Notes under the pieces: model-generated
The model's input: the letters and a program-made list of their open reading frames with translations, nothing else
Databases searched by the model: none
Told to the model about the DNA's origin: nothing
Made by a program: the position numbers and the translations under genes
Part shown: in pieces, positions 25,656-34,667 of the stretch
Layout: each line of letters begins with the position of its first letter
How positions within the stretch are numbered: the first letter of the stretch is position 1
Source of the DNA: an uncultured Pedosphaera sp.
GTDB taxonomy: Bacteria; Verrucomicrobiota; Verrucomicrobiia; Limisphaerales; Pedosphaeraceae
Length of the DNA: 64,000 bases
Direction: 5' to 3'
Assembly (NCBI GenBank): GCA_903918755.1
Contig: CAIXFN010000118.1
Coordinates: forward strand, 62,001 to 126,000

Positions 25656-26765
25656 ATGAAATCGGTCCTGCTCCTTTTTCTCCTCTCCGCGACGCTCGCG
25701 GTCGGCCAGACCAACCGCCTTCCGGACACGCTGGTTTCGCCCCAGGTGCTGGCGGATGGCCGGGTGACCTTCCGGATCCGGGCGCCGCAGGCCAAAGAGG
25801 TCGGGCTGTTTGGCGATTGGATGGCGGCCGGCACCCGGGAACTGCTGACCAAGGATGACCAGGGTGTTTGGAGCACGACGCTGGGTCCGTTGGATCATGG
25901 CATCTCCATTTACAATTTCATTCTGGATGGCCTGCCGATGGCGGACCCGGTCAATCCGCGGATCAAACTGCGGGCGCGCACTTCGGCCAGTTTTGTCGAG
26001 GTGCCCGGATTCCCGCCGGAATTGTGGGAGGCCCGGGATGTGCCGCATGGCACAGTGGAGGTGAATTGGGCGAAATCCGCCGTGACGGGCGATACCCGGG
26101 CCTATTACGTTTACACCCCGCCGGATTATTCCCGTCAGACGGCAGCCCGCTATCCCGTCCTGTATTTGTTGCATGGCAATCTCGATACCGCGGCCGGGTG
26201 GACGGATGCGGGCCGGGCACACTTTATTCTCGATAACCTGCTGGCGGAGAAGCAGGCGGTGCCGATGATCATCGTCATGCCCTGGGGTCATGCAGTGCCG
26301 TATGACGGGCCGCAGACGAACAACACCGCCGTGTTTGAACGGTATGTGATCGAGGAAGTCATGCCGCAAGTGGATGCCAAATACCGGGTGGCGCCGGGTC
26401 GGGAGAACCGGGCGATCGTGGGGCTTTCGATGGGCGGCGGTCACGCGCTGCAGATCGGGTTGTCGCACCTGGATCGATTCAGCGCCGTGGGGGCATTTAG
26501 CTCGGCGATCCCGTCGAATCTTGCCACGCGGTTTAAGTCCCTGCTGGATCAACCGGAGGAGACGAATGCCCGGTTGAAATTGCTGTGGATCGGGTGTGGT
26601 CGGCAGGATCCGGCGTTTGTCCGTAATGAGGAGTTGGCGGGGTTGTTGAAGGATCATGGGGTGCGGGTGACGTTTAATCCCACGGAGGGGAGGCATAATT
26701 TTGCGGTTTGGCGGAGGTATTTGGTGGCGGTGGCGCCGTTGTTGTTTCGGGAGGGGGGGAAGTGA
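25656..26765 (+). CDS. secreted esterase (carbohydrate esterase family 1 / Fes-like)
   Basis: 369 residues. A signal peptide (about 1-17, cleavage after AVG or GQ) is followed by an immunoglobulin-like carbohydrate-binding or E-set domain (about 30-117, FRIRAPQAKEVGLFGDW) and an alpha/beta-hydrolase. The nucleophile elbow GLSMGGG has S258, with D318 in GRQDPAF and H347 in GRHNFAV as the rest of the catalytic triad, and HG at 173 in the oxyanion region. Likely cleaves acyl groups from plant polysaccharides. It is a single gene flanked by repeat-rich gaps. Confidence 0.9.
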   Translation: MKSVLLLFLLSATLAVGQTNRLPDTLVSPQVLADGRVTFRIRAPQAKEVGLFGDWMAAGTRELLTKDDQGVWSTTLGPLDHGISIYNFILDGLPMADPVNPRIKLRARTSASFVEVPGFPPELWEARDVPHGTVEVNWAKSAVTGDTRAYYVYTPPDYSRQTAARYPVLYLLHGNLDTAAGWTDAGRAHFILDNLLAEKQAVPMIIVMPWGHAVPYDGPQTNNTAVFERYVIEEVMPQVDAKYRVAPGRENRAIVGLSMGGGHALQIGLSHLDRFSAVGAFSSAIPSNLATRFKSLLDQPEETNARLKLLWIGCGRQDPAFVRNEELAGLLKDHGVRVTFNPTEGRHNFAVWRRYLVAVAPLLFREGGK

Positions 26766-27165
26766 TGGGGGAGAGTAGACAGGATGGACAGGATTTTCAG
26801 GATGGGATTTTTGGCGTTCGAAAGGGCGCGGCGCGGATGAGGCGCAGCCATGGGTGAGCCGTGCTTCGGAGTTGGCAAGCGATGGAGGGAACTCCGAACC
26901 GGGGGTGGCGCGCCAATCTAATGCAAATGTTTTAAACCGCGAGTCGCGCCTCTTTCAGGGCGCAGGAGCCATAATGCCTTGAAACCCAGCCTGTTAGGCT
27001 GGGCTGAGGGGTCACGGCCTTTCAGGCCGTTCCGATCCTACATTTGGCGGGTGCGTTGGAAAAAGCCCGCGCAGGGGTGTTGGCGGAGGCGCCGGCCGCC
27101 TTCCCCCGTCGCTCAAGAGCTATGGGGGACAGGAAAGGCGGGACTCCGAACCCCGGAGGGGCGCG
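26766..27165. repeat. intergenic region with dispersed repeats
   Basis: A 400-bp gap with no convincing gene. It carries a repeat block with hairpins CCCAGCC-TGTTA-GGCTGGG (26985-27003) and ACGGCCT-TTC-AGGCCGT (27014-27030), plus GGAACTCCGAACC-like fragments (around 26888-26900 and 27140-27155) related to the 18.9-20.9 kb repeat family. Confidence 0.55.
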
Positions 27166-28149
27166 TCAGGCGCGGGGGTGGGCGTCGTTGTAGGCGCGGC
27201 GGAGGCGTTCGGTCGTGAGATGGGTGTAGACTTGGGTGGTGACGAGGTTGGCGTGGCCGAGCAACTCTTGGACGCTGCGGAGGTCGGCGCCGGCGTCGAG
27301 GAGGTGGGTGGCGTAGCTGTGGCGCAGTTTGTGGGGGGTGAGGCGCGGGTCCAGATGGGCGGTGGCCAGGTGCTTTTTTAACCGGCTTTGCAGGATTCGG
27401 GGCAACAAGGGCGCGGGCTGGCGTTTGGTGGAGAGAAAGACGGGTTCGTTGCCGGTGGGTACCACTTCCAGGAGGCTCCAGTAGGTGCGGATGGCCGCCA
27501 GGGCGGGCTCGCCGATGGGGACCAAGCGTTCCTTGCGGCCTTTGCCCCGGACCCGGACGAGACCCTCCTGCCAATCGAGATCGGCCACGGTGAGGCCGCA
27601 CAGTTCGCTGATACGGAGGCCGCAGGAGTAGATGGTTTCGAGAATGGCCACGTCCCGATGGCAGATGCTGGCGGTCACGGGGCGGCCGGCGGACCGCTTG
27701 GCAGGGACCGGGGCGCTTAAAGGCGCCAGGGGGGCGTCGAGCAAGGCCACCATTTGTTCGGCGGTCAGGTATTGGGGGAGGCGTTTCTCGCGTTTGGGCA
27801 GGGTGAGGTTCTTGACTGGCGACACCGCCACATGGCCCCGCTGGATGAGAAATTTGTAGAAGGAGCGCAGGGCGGAAAAGCGCAGTTGGATGGCCGCCCG
27901 GCCCAGTTTGCCGCGTCCCAAGGTGCGCAGAAAAGCCCGGAAATCGTCGCGCTCCAGTTTCGACCAGTCCAATTGCCCCAGGAAATCGTGAGTGCGCCAA
28001 TGCTGGAATTCGAGCAGGGCCTGCCGGTAGTTGCGCTGGGTGTAGGGCGAGGCATCCCGTTCCGCGGCCAAGTAGGTGAGGAAGTCCTGAATCCGCGGAT
28101 CCTCTGACATTCCGGCGGGCGCGGAGCGTTCGCTATCGGGCTGCGTCAT
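27166..28149 (-). CDS. tyrosine recombinase XerC/XerD
   Basis: 327 residues, the usual length for Xer proteins. An N-terminal SAM-like core-binding domain (about 15-110) is followed by the catalytic domain with R179 (GLRISEL), K203 (GKGRKER), H273 and R276 (HKLRHSYATHLL), H299 (LGHANL) and nucleophile Y308 (TQVYTHL). It resolves chromosome dimers at dif. It lies 33 bp after the topoisomerase stop on the same strand. Whether it is XerC or XerD cannot be decided from this sequence alone. Confidence 0.92.
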   Translation of the reverse strand: MTQPDSERSAPAGMSEDPRIQDFLTYLAAERDASPYTQRNYRQALLEFQHWRTHDFLGQLDWSKLERDDFRAFLRTLGRGKLGRAAIQLRFSALRSFYKFLIQRGHVAVSPVKNLTLPKREKRLPQYLTAEQMVALLDAPLAPLSAPVPAKRSAGRPVTASICHRDVAILETIYSCGLRISELCGLTVADLDWQEGLVRVRGKGRKERLVPIGEPALAAIRTYWSLLEVVPTGNEPVFLSTKRQPAPLLPRILQSRLKKHLATAHLDPRLTPHKLRHSYATHLLDAGADLRSVQELLGHANLVTTQVYTHLTTERLRRAYNDAHPRA

Positions 28150-28182
28150 GGGACTTTCGCGGGGGCCCGGCCGCCGCCGAGC

Positions 28183-30720
28183 TTACTCGGCGGTTTCGGT
28201 CGTGGTCTCGGCCGGGGCGACCACTTTTCCGCGACGCTTGGTCCCGGAAGGCAGTTTGGGCGCGCGCGGCGCGAACTCGAAGCCGACCTTTCCTTTGTCG
28301 CCAACGAGGAGATACGCCGAAAACGGCCGACCCTTCTTGGAAATGAATTTGTGCAGCAGATCGGTCTTCCCTGAGTCGATGAGCTTCAACACCTGGGTAC
28401 GTTCCATTTCCCGCTGGAGCACAACCTTGCCCGTGCGGAACAAGCAGGTGGGCGTGGCGCCGATGGCGTGTTCGCAGAAAAAGCTCATGGCGTTCTCGTA
28501 CACCTTCCCATTGCATTTGGGATTCGGGCACTTGCCAACCGGTTCCTGGCCGGACAAATCGACGACCGCCGCGGTGCCATCGGCATTGGTCTGACCCTGG
28601 CCAAAATCAAATTCCGGCTTGCCGTCCGGACTCAATTTGATGACGGCCGCAAACGGCCGGCCCATTTTGCTGCGGAAGCCCTGCAAGGGACCGATCACCC
28701 GCTTGGTGATGAGTTCCTCGGCTTCCTCAATTTCGAACTGCCGACCGGCGACGATCTTCCAGAGGGCAAAATCGCATTTCTGGCACTGGAACTTTTTATA
28801 GTTCTCCTTCACCTCACCGCCGCATTTCGGGCACGGCACCTTGAGCGTGCCAAAATCCCCGGGGACGGTGTCACTTTCAAAGCCCTTGGTTTTATCCACG
28901 ATCGCGCGAGTCATTTGCTCGATCTCGCGCATGAAATCCTCGCGCTGCAATTTGCCGCGGGACATCTGGAGCAGCTTGAACTCCCAGTTGCCGGTCAACT
29001 CGGGCGAAACCAATTCGGGCACGTTCAGGCCGCGCAACAGGGTGATCAGGGAGAACGCCTTGGCGGTGGGCTGCAATTCGCGGGCGTTGCGCAGCACATA
29101 TTTCTCGTACAAGAGACCTTCGATGATCGCGGCGCGGGTGGCGGGAGTGCCCAACCCTTTTTCGCTCATGGCCTCGCGCAATTCCTCGTCCTCGATCAGC
29201 TTGCCCGCACTTTCCATGGCGCCGAGCAGGGTGGCTTCCGTAAAGCGCGCCGGGGGCCGGGTCTGGTTGGCGATGACGTCCACGTTGGTGGTCTGCACCT
29301 TTTCATTGGGCTTCACGGCCGCCAGGGTCGGCGAGTCCTCGGTGGGGATTTCCTTGCCATAGACCGCGAGCCAGCCCGCGTTCACCATGACTTTGCCCTC
29401 GGTTTTGAAGGGCTCCTGCTCCACCCGGGTAATGCGGGTCGTGACAAGGAATTCGGCCGCCGGGAAAAACACCGCCAGGAACCGCTTGGTCACCAGGTCA
29501 TACAGCTTCTGCTCGGGCTCGCTCAGGTGCTTCGGGGCCACGGCCGTGGGAATGATGGCGAAATGGTCCGAAACCTTGGCGTTGTTGAAAATCCGCTTGT
29601 TGGGTCGCACCCAATCCTGCTTGAGGATCTGGTCCGCGAAACCGCTGTAGCCGGTCACTCCGGCCAGGACGTCGAGGGTCTTCTTTACCGTGCCCAGATA
29701 GTCTTCAGGCAGAGCGCGGGAATCGGTTCGGGGATAGGTCAGCACCTTGTGCTTTTCATACAGCGCCTGGGCGAGGCCCAGAGTGTTCTTGGCGGAAAAA
29801 CCAAAGCGTCCGTTGGCCTCCCGCTGCAAGCTGGTCAGGTCATACAGCAGCGGCGACAATTGGGTGGTGGGTTTGCTTTCCTCGGTGACCACGCCCGGTT
29901 TGCCGAGGCATTTGGCCCGGATGGCTTCGGCGGCCTTCAGGTCCCAGACCCGTTCCGCCTTGAGTTCGGATTCCCCGTCCTTCTTTTCCTTGGTAAAATG
30001 CTCATCAAACCAGCGGCCGGGATAATTCCCCGCCTGGGCCTGGAAAGTGCCGTGAATTTCCCAATAATCCTTGCTGACGAACCGTTTGATCTTCTCCTCG
30101 CGCTCCACCAGGATGGCGAGCGTGGGGGTTTGCACCCGGCCAACGGTGGTGAGGTGGAAACCGCCGGTTTTGGAATTGAAAGCGGTCATCGCCCGCGTGC
30201 CGTTGATGCCCACCAGCCAGTCGGATTCGGAACGGCAAACCGCCGCCGCCGCGAGCGGCCGCATGGCGGCGTCGCTGCGCAGGGTGGCAAAGCCTTCCCG
30301 GATGGCGGCCGGGGTCATGGATTGCAGCCACAGCCGTTTGATCGGCTTTTCCGATTCCGCGTGCTGGACAATGTAGCGGAAGATCAACTCCCCTTCGCGG
30401 CCGGCGTCGCAAGCATTGATGAGGGCGTCCACATCCTTGCGCTTGATGAGGCGCGTGAGGATTTTGAGTCGGGCTTCGTTCTTCTCGATCGGACGGAGTC
30501 CGAAGCGGGGGGGGATGACCGGTAATTGAGCGAACGTCCACTTGCCCCGCTTCACCTCAAACTCTTCGGGCACAATCAGTTCCAGCAGGTGACCCACCGC
30601 CGACGAAAGCACAAAATGATCGCTCTCAAAGTAATCGTCGTGCTTGGTGAACCCTCCCAGCGCCTTGGCGATGTCGCTGGCGACCGACGGCTTTTCCGCA
30701 ATGATCAATGCTTTACCCAT
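28183..30720 (-). CDS. topB: DNA topoisomerase III (type IA) with C-terminal repeats
   Basis: 845 residues. TOPRIM begins with LIIAEKPSVA (Glu) and has the acidic DAGREGE motif; the catalytic tyrosine is in YPRTDSRAL near residue 328. After the core come a four-cysteine zinc finger (CPKCGGEVKENYKKFQCQKC) and two copies of a C-terminal topoisomerase repeat ending in KMGRPFAAVIKL and KKGRPFSAYLL, with another CPNPKCNGKV zinc motif between them. It relaxes negative supercoils and decatenates. The ATG at 30720 is chosen because the longer reading from 30858 has no homology. It probably shares transcription with the recombinase downstream. Confidence 0.9.
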   Translation of the reverse strand: MGKALIIAEKPSVASDIAKALGGFTKHDDYFESDHFVLSSAVGHLLELIVPEEFEVKRGKWTFAQLPVIPPRFGLRPIEKNEARLKILTRLIKRKDVDALINACDAGREGELIFRYIVQHAESEKPIKRLWLQSMTPAAIREGFATLRSDAAMRPLAAAAVCRSESDWLVGINGTRAMTAFNSKTGGFHLTTVGRVQTPTLAILVEREEKIKRFVSKDYWEIHGTFQAQAGNYPGRWFDEHFTKEKKDGESELKAERVWDLKAAEAIRAKCLGKPGVVTEESKPTTQLSPLLYDLTSLQREANGRFGFSAKNTLGLAQALYEKHKVLTYPRTDSRALPEDYLGTVKKTLDVLAGVTGYSGFADQILKQDWVRPNKRIFNNAKVSDHFAIIPTAVAPKHLSEPEQKLYDLVTKRFLAVFFPAAEFLVTTRITRVEQEPFKTEGKVMVNAGWLAVYGKEIPTEDSPTLAAVKPNEKVQTTNVDVIANQTRPPARFTEATLLGAMESAGKLIEDEELREAMSEKGLGTPATRAAIIEGLLYEKYVLRNARELQPTAKAFSLITLLRGLNVPELVSPELTGNWEFKLLQMSRGKLQREDFMREIEQMTRAIVDKTKGFESDTVPGDFGTLKVPCPKCGGEVKENYKKFQCQKCDFALWKIVAGRQFEIEEAEELITKRVIGPLQGFRSKMGRPFAAVIKLSPDGKPEFDFGQGQTNADGTAAVVDLSGQEPVGKCPNPKCNGKVYENAMSFFCEHAIGATPTCLFRTGKVVLQREMERTQVLKLIDSGKTDLLHKFISKKGRPFSAYLLVGDKGKVGFEFAPRAPKLPSGTKRRGKVVAPAETTTETAE

Positions 30721-30858
30721 TTGAAAAAATTCTCGTTGCCGCCATGCGATCCGCGCGCCCCACGCAACCGGATGGCTGATTCGAGCCGTTGGAAACTGGC
30801 CGAAAATGTGGGGGATGTCAATCCGCCGCGTGATTTTGGCGGGCGGGCGGGGGGGCAA

Positions 30859-31041
30859 GGCGAGGGGTTGCGGTCGAGTTTGAGCTTCCTTACGTCAGCT
30901 CCTACAAGGGTTGAAGGGGGAACTGGGGGCGAGTTTGGGCGCCACGGGGCGAGGCGAGGGGTTGCGGTCAAGTTTGAGCTTCCTTACCCATGCTTCGCTG
31001 AAAGCTTCGCAGGGCAGGCTGTCAGCTCCTACAAGGGGTTA
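30859..31041. repeat. direct repeat with a short insertion
   Basis: GGCGAGGGGTTGCGGTC..AGTTTGAGCTTCCTTAC..GTCAGCTCCTACAAGGG.TTA/TGA occurs at about 30859-30914 and again at 30952-31041. The second copy contains an extra 33 bp (30988-31020, CCATGCTTCGCTGAAAGC..AGGGCAGGCT) exactly between TTAC and GTCAGC. A similar sequence occurs at about 19165-19190. The rest of the 30721-31091 gap holds only the promoter and operator of the TetR gene. Confidence 0.65.
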
Positions 31042-31052
31042 GAACAAATCAT

Positions 31053-31089
31053 TTGACAATTCAAACAAATGTTTTAAATATGTGTTTGA
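31053..31089 (+). promoter_or_regulatory. putative promoter/operator of the TetR-efflux operon
   Basis: TTGACA at 31053-31058 followed after 16 bp by TAAATA. An inverted repeat TCAAACA (31061-31067) ... TGTTTGA (31083-31089) overlaps it, as expected for TetR autoregulation. The same -10 hexamer TAAATA occurs in the NrtR operon promoter. The leader to the chosen ATG at 31092 would be only about 5 bases. Confidence 0.45.
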
Positions 31090-31091
31090 CG

Positions 31092-31799
31092 ATGGTTGAA
31101 ACTGTTCCACCAACTCCGGCCGGCGATTCCGGCCCCACGCGCGAGCACCTGCTCGAAGCGGCGGGCACGGTGTTTGCCGAGGTGGGCTTCCGAGCCGCCA
31201 CCGTCCGGGCCATCTGTCAGCAGGCCGGGGCGAACGTGGCGGCGGTCAATTATCACTTTGGCGACAAGGAAGCCTTGTATGCAGCGGTGCTTAAGGAAAG
31301 TTGCCGGGTGGCTTTGGAGAAATTCCCCCCGGACGCCGGGTTGCCGCCCGAAGCCCCGGCCGAAAACCGTTTGCGGGCTTTCGTTCAGGCGTTTCTGCAA
31401 CGCATCTTTTCCGGGGGACCTTCCGCCCGGCACGGCCAGTTGATGGCCCGCGAAATGATTGAGCCCACGGCGGCGCTCGACGGCATTGTCCGCGAGGAGA
31501 TCCGCCCGATGTCCGTCCGGCTCAGCGAGATCATCCGGGCGTTGCTGGGTCCGTCCGCCAATGAAGAAACCGTGCGCCGCTGCAGCATGAGCGTGGTGAG
31601 CCAGATTTTATTCTACCACCATTGCCGGCCGGTGGTGAACCGGTTGTTTCCCGAGGTGACCTTTACCCCGGAGGAGATTGACCGCCTGGCGGACCATATC
31701 ACGCGGTTTTCCCTCGCTGCCCTGCACCATTTCTCCGCGGAAAACGACACGGAACGCCGCGACAACCCGAATTTCGCCTCCCAAGGCGACCACGACTGA
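31092..31799 (+). CDS. TetR/AcrR-family regulator
   Basis: 235 residues from the ATG at 31092; an in-frame ATG at 31080 is also possible, and the TTG at 31053 is part of the promoter. The N-terminal helix-turn-helix (REHLLEAAGTVFAEVGFRAATVRAICQQAGANVAAVNYHFGDKEALY) is classic TetR. The C-terminal domain has the DUF1956/CerR-like pattern with QILFYHHCRPV. It is followed 35 bp later by the ABC efflux genes and is their likely repressor. Confidence 0.9.
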   Translation: MVETVPPTPAGDSGPTREHLLEAAGTVFAEVGFRAATVRAICQQAGANVAAVNYHFGDKEALYAAVLKESCRVALEKFPPDAGLPPEAPAENRLRAFVQAFLQRIFSGGPSARHGQLMAREMIEPTAALDGIVREEIRPMSVRLSEIIRALLGPSANEETVRRCSMSVVSQILFYHHCRPVVNRLFPEVTFTPEEIDRLADHITRFSLAALHHFSAENDTERRDNPNFASQGDHD

Positions 31800-31833
31800 G
31801 TGCCCGGACCAGCGGAATTGATCTCCAAACATC

Positions 31834-32973
31834 ATGTATCGAATTGCTTTACGAATGCTGCTGGGTGACCGCTCCAAGTATTTGATGCTGGTGGGTGGGC
31901 TGACCTTTGCCGCCCTGCTCATGACCCAGCAATGCGGGGTATTCATCGGGCTGCTTTCCTGGACCACCAGCCACATGCGCAACATGCGCGCCTCCATCTG
32001 GGTGGTGGATCCCAAAGTGGAACAGATCAACGAGATCAAGGCGATGCGCGACACCGACGTGAACCGCGTGCGGAGCGTCTCCGCCGTGGCCTATGCGGTG
32101 CCGTTGTATGCCGGCATCCTGCAGGCGCGCGTGGCGGACGGCAGCTTCAAGCCGGTCCAGATCATCGGGCTGGACGCCACGACACTGGTCGGGCGGCCGC
32201 CGCGTATCCTGGCGGGACGATTGGAGGACCTGCGCCTGCCCAACACCGTGATGATTGACGAACTGGCGGTGACCCGGCTGAGCCTGGATCCCAAACGGCC
32301 ACTCCGGATCGGCGACAGCTTCGAGATCAACGACCGCGAAGCGCGGGTGATCGGCATCTGCCGAACCGACCGCCATTTCTTCGGCTATCCCTATGTTTAT
32401 ACCACCTATGAGCAGGCGCTGCAGTTTGCGCCGCCCACGCGCAAGATGTTGAGCATGGTGCTGGCGGAACCGGCGGCGGGGTTCACGGCGGAACAAGCCG
32501 CCCGGCAGATCGAAGGTGAAACCCATTTGAAGGCCTATACGGAAGCGGAGTTCAGCGCCTCCACGCTGCGCTGGTTTTTCCGCAATACCGGCATCCCCGC
32601 CTCCTTTGGCACGACCATTCTGCTGGGGTTCATCGTGGGGGTGGCCATCGCCGGCCAAACATTTTACTCCTTCGTGCTGGAGAACCTGCGCCACCTGGGC
32701 GCCCTCAAAGCCATGGGGGCCAGCAACGCGCTGTTGGGGCGGATGTTGCTGTTGCAGGCGTTTACCGTGGGCTTGATCGGGTATGGCCTGGGGGTGGGCC
32801 TGACCGTCCTTTTCGGGATGGTGGTGATGCGGACCGGCCAACCGCCGTTCCTGCTGCCCTACCAGTTGCCGCTCGCCACGCTGGTGGTGATTCTCCTGAT
32901 CTGCTCGCTGGCGGCGCTGCTGGGCATTCGCAAAATCTACAAACTTGAACCCGCGGTGGTGTTCCGTGGCTAA
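31834..32973 (+). CDS. ABC transporter permease (DevC/MacB-like FtsX family)
   Basis: 379 residues, four predicted membrane helices: one near residue 20, then three in the C-terminal third (about 250-270, 298-325, 345-365), with a large extracytoplasmic loop between. The layout matches DevC or MacB-like permeases of export systems. It is the first gene of permease-ATPase-fusion protein-outer membrane channel and ends inside the ATPase start region. The substrate is not predictable. Confidence 0.88.
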   Translation: MYRIALRMLLGDRSKYLMLVGGLTFAALLMTQQCGVFIGLLSWTTSHMRNMRASIWVVDPKVEQINEIKAMRDTDVNRVRSVSAVAYAVPLYAGILQARVADGSFKPVQIIGLDATTLVGRPPRILAGRLEDLRLPNTVMIDELAVTRLSLDPKRPLRIGDSFEINDREARVIGICRTDRHFFGYPYVYTTYEQALQFAPPTRKMLSMVLAEPAAGFTAEQAARQIEGETHLKAYTEAEFSASTLRWFFRNTGIPASFGTTILLGFIVGVAIAGQTFYSFVLENLRHLGALKAMGASNALLGRMLLLQAFTVGLIGYGLGVGLTVLFGMVVMRTGQPPFLLPYQLPLATLVVILLICSLAALLGIRKIYKLEPAVVFRG

Positions 32974-33712
32974 TCTCCCAAAAACCGAGGCCGGTCATGA
33001 ACTGGCCATTCACGTACGCGGCGTCAGCAAGACTTTCGGCCAGGGCGAAGCCGCCATTCACGCGCTCAAGGACGTCGATTTCGACGCCCGGAAGGGCGAA
33101 ATGCTGATGATCGTGGGCCCGTCCGGCTGCGGCAAGACCACCCTGCTCAGCGTGATCGCCGGGACGCTCACTTTTGAAAAGGGTGAAATCGACGTCTTTG
33201 ACGCTGCACTCCAGGGAATGAAACAGCGCGCCATTACGGAATTCCGGAAACGGAACGTTGGCTTTATTTTCCAGCAGTTCAATCTGATCCCCACCATCAA
33301 CCTGCTCGAAAACGTCAGCGTGCCGCTGCTGATCAATGGCTGGACCCGCCGGCGCGCCGAGGAAAAAGCGGCGGCGACCCTGGCGGTGGTGGGGCTGGCG
33401 GGACGGGAAAAGGACCTGCCGACGATGATGTCCGGTGGCCAGCAGCAACGCGTCGCCATTGCCCGCGCCCTCGTCCATGATCCGCGGTTGGTGATTTGCG
33501 ACGAGCCCACCTCCGCCCTGGACAAGGATACCGGAGGTCACATCATGGAATTGCTCCGCGAAGTCGCCCGCCACCCCGATCGCTGCGTGGTCGTGGTGAC
33601 CCACGACAGCCGCGTCTTCAAGTATTCGGACCGGATGGCCGAGATGGAAGACGGCCGCGTGGAACGGATTCACGAAAGCTTCGACCAATACGCCAATAAG
33701 CAAGGACTCTGA
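32966..33712 (+). CDS. ABC transporter ATPase (DevA/MacB-like)
   Basis: About 248 residues from GTG at 32966, which overlaps the permease stop by 8 bp. It has Walker A GPSGCGKTT, Q-loop FIFQQFN, signature MSGGQQQRVAIARAL, Walker B LVICDEPTSALD and the H-loop VVVTHDSR. It powers the export complex. A longer start at 32945 is unlikely because it lies deeper in the permease. Confidence 0.92.
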   Translation: MANLPKTEAGHELAIHVRGVSKTFGQGEAAIHALKDVDFDARKGEMLMIVGPSGCGKTTLLSVIAGTLTFEKGEIDVFDAALQGMKQRAITEFRKRNVGFIFQQFNLIPTINLLENVSVPLLINGWTRRRAEEKAAATLAVVGLAGREKDLPTMMSGGQQQRVAIARALVHDPRLVICDEPTSALDKDTGGHIMELLREVARHPDRCVVVVTHDSRVFKYSDRMAEMEDGRVERIHESFDQYANKQGL

Positions 33713-33717
33713 ACCCC

Positions 33718-34665
33718 ATGTTATTCAAGAAATTCAGCTTTTATTTTGCCATTGCCGGCATGGCCGGCTGCATCTGGTTGGTTCTGGAATTGCGGAAAAC
33801 CCCGCCCCGCCCCGCCCCGCTGCAAGAACCCGCCCGTTCCCCGTACGCCAACACCGTCGCCGCCACGGGCATCATTGAGGCGGTGCGGGAGAATGTGAAA
33901 ATTGCGGCCCCGAAGGGCGGATTGATCCAAAAAGTGCATGTCCAGGTGGGAGCGCACGTCAACGCCGGTGATCCACTGCTGCAATTGGATGACCGCGAAA
34001 TGCGGGCCTCGGTCAAGGCCATGCAGGCCCAGCTCGAAGCCATGCAGGCCTCGCTCCGCAGCGAAAAAGTGCTGGCCGCCGACGCCGCCGACCAGTTCCG
34101 CCGCACCGACAATCTGGAAAAGCAAAAGGTGGCCTCCGAAGATGAGCGCACCCGCAAAAAATTCACCGTCGAGAACATGGAAGCCCGGGTGGCCAAGACC
34201 GAGGCCGACATCCAGTCAGCAGCGGCCCAGGTCGAACTGGCCCGCACCAACCTTGAAATCCTGACCGTCCGCGCGCCCCGGGAGGGCACGATCCTGCAAT
34301 TAAATGTCCGCGAAGGCGAATACGCCGGCACCACCCCCACCGAACCCCTGATGATCCTGGGCGATACCGCGCATTTCCAGATTCGCGCGGATGTGGACGA
34401 GCAAAACGCCCCATTGGTAGCGCCCAACGAACCCGCGGTTGCCTTCCTCAAAGGTGACACCAAGAACCCTATTCCCCTGCGGTTCATCCGGATTGAACCC
34501 TTCGTGGTGCCGAAACGTTCCCTGACGGGGGATACGGCCGAACGCGTGGATACCCGGGTGCTCCAGATCATTTTTGAACTCGACCGTCCGCAAACTCCGC
34601 TGTATGTGGGACAGCAGATGGATGTGTTCATCCAGCGCCCGGCCGGTAACCAGTCCGCCCACTGA
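33718..34665 (+). CDS. HlyD/DevB-like membrane fusion protein
   Basis: 315 residues. N-terminal membrane anchor (about 6-24), a biotinyl-lipoyl-like half-motif (IIEAVRENVKIAAPKGGLIQKVHVQVGAHVNAGDPLLQLDDRE), a long coiled-coil hairpin rich in Ala, Gln and Lys (about 95-185) and a beta-barrel C-terminus. It connects the inner-membrane ABC pump with the TolC protein. It begins 5 bp after the ATPase stop. Confidence 0.9.
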   Translation: MLFKKFSFYFAIAGMAGCIWLVLELRKTPPRPAPLQEPARSPYANTVAATGIIEAVRENVKIAAPKGGLIQKVHVQVGAHVNAGDPLLQLDDREMRASVKAMQAQLEAMQASLRSEKVLAADAADQFRRTDNLEKQKVASEDERTRKKFTVENMEARVAKTEADIQSAAAQVELARTNLEILTVRAPREGTILQLNVREGEYAGTTPTEPLMILGDTAHFQIRADVDEQNAPLVAPNEPAVAFLKGDTKNPIPLRFIRIEPFVVPKRSLTGDTAERVDTRVLQIIFELDRPQTPLYVGQQMDVFIQRPAGNQSAH

Positions 34666-34667
34666 TC

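Noticed and set aside
26766-27165. Small coding frames in the repeat-rich gap
   Set aside because: They overlap palindromic repeats, have no ribosome-binding site, and show no family pattern.
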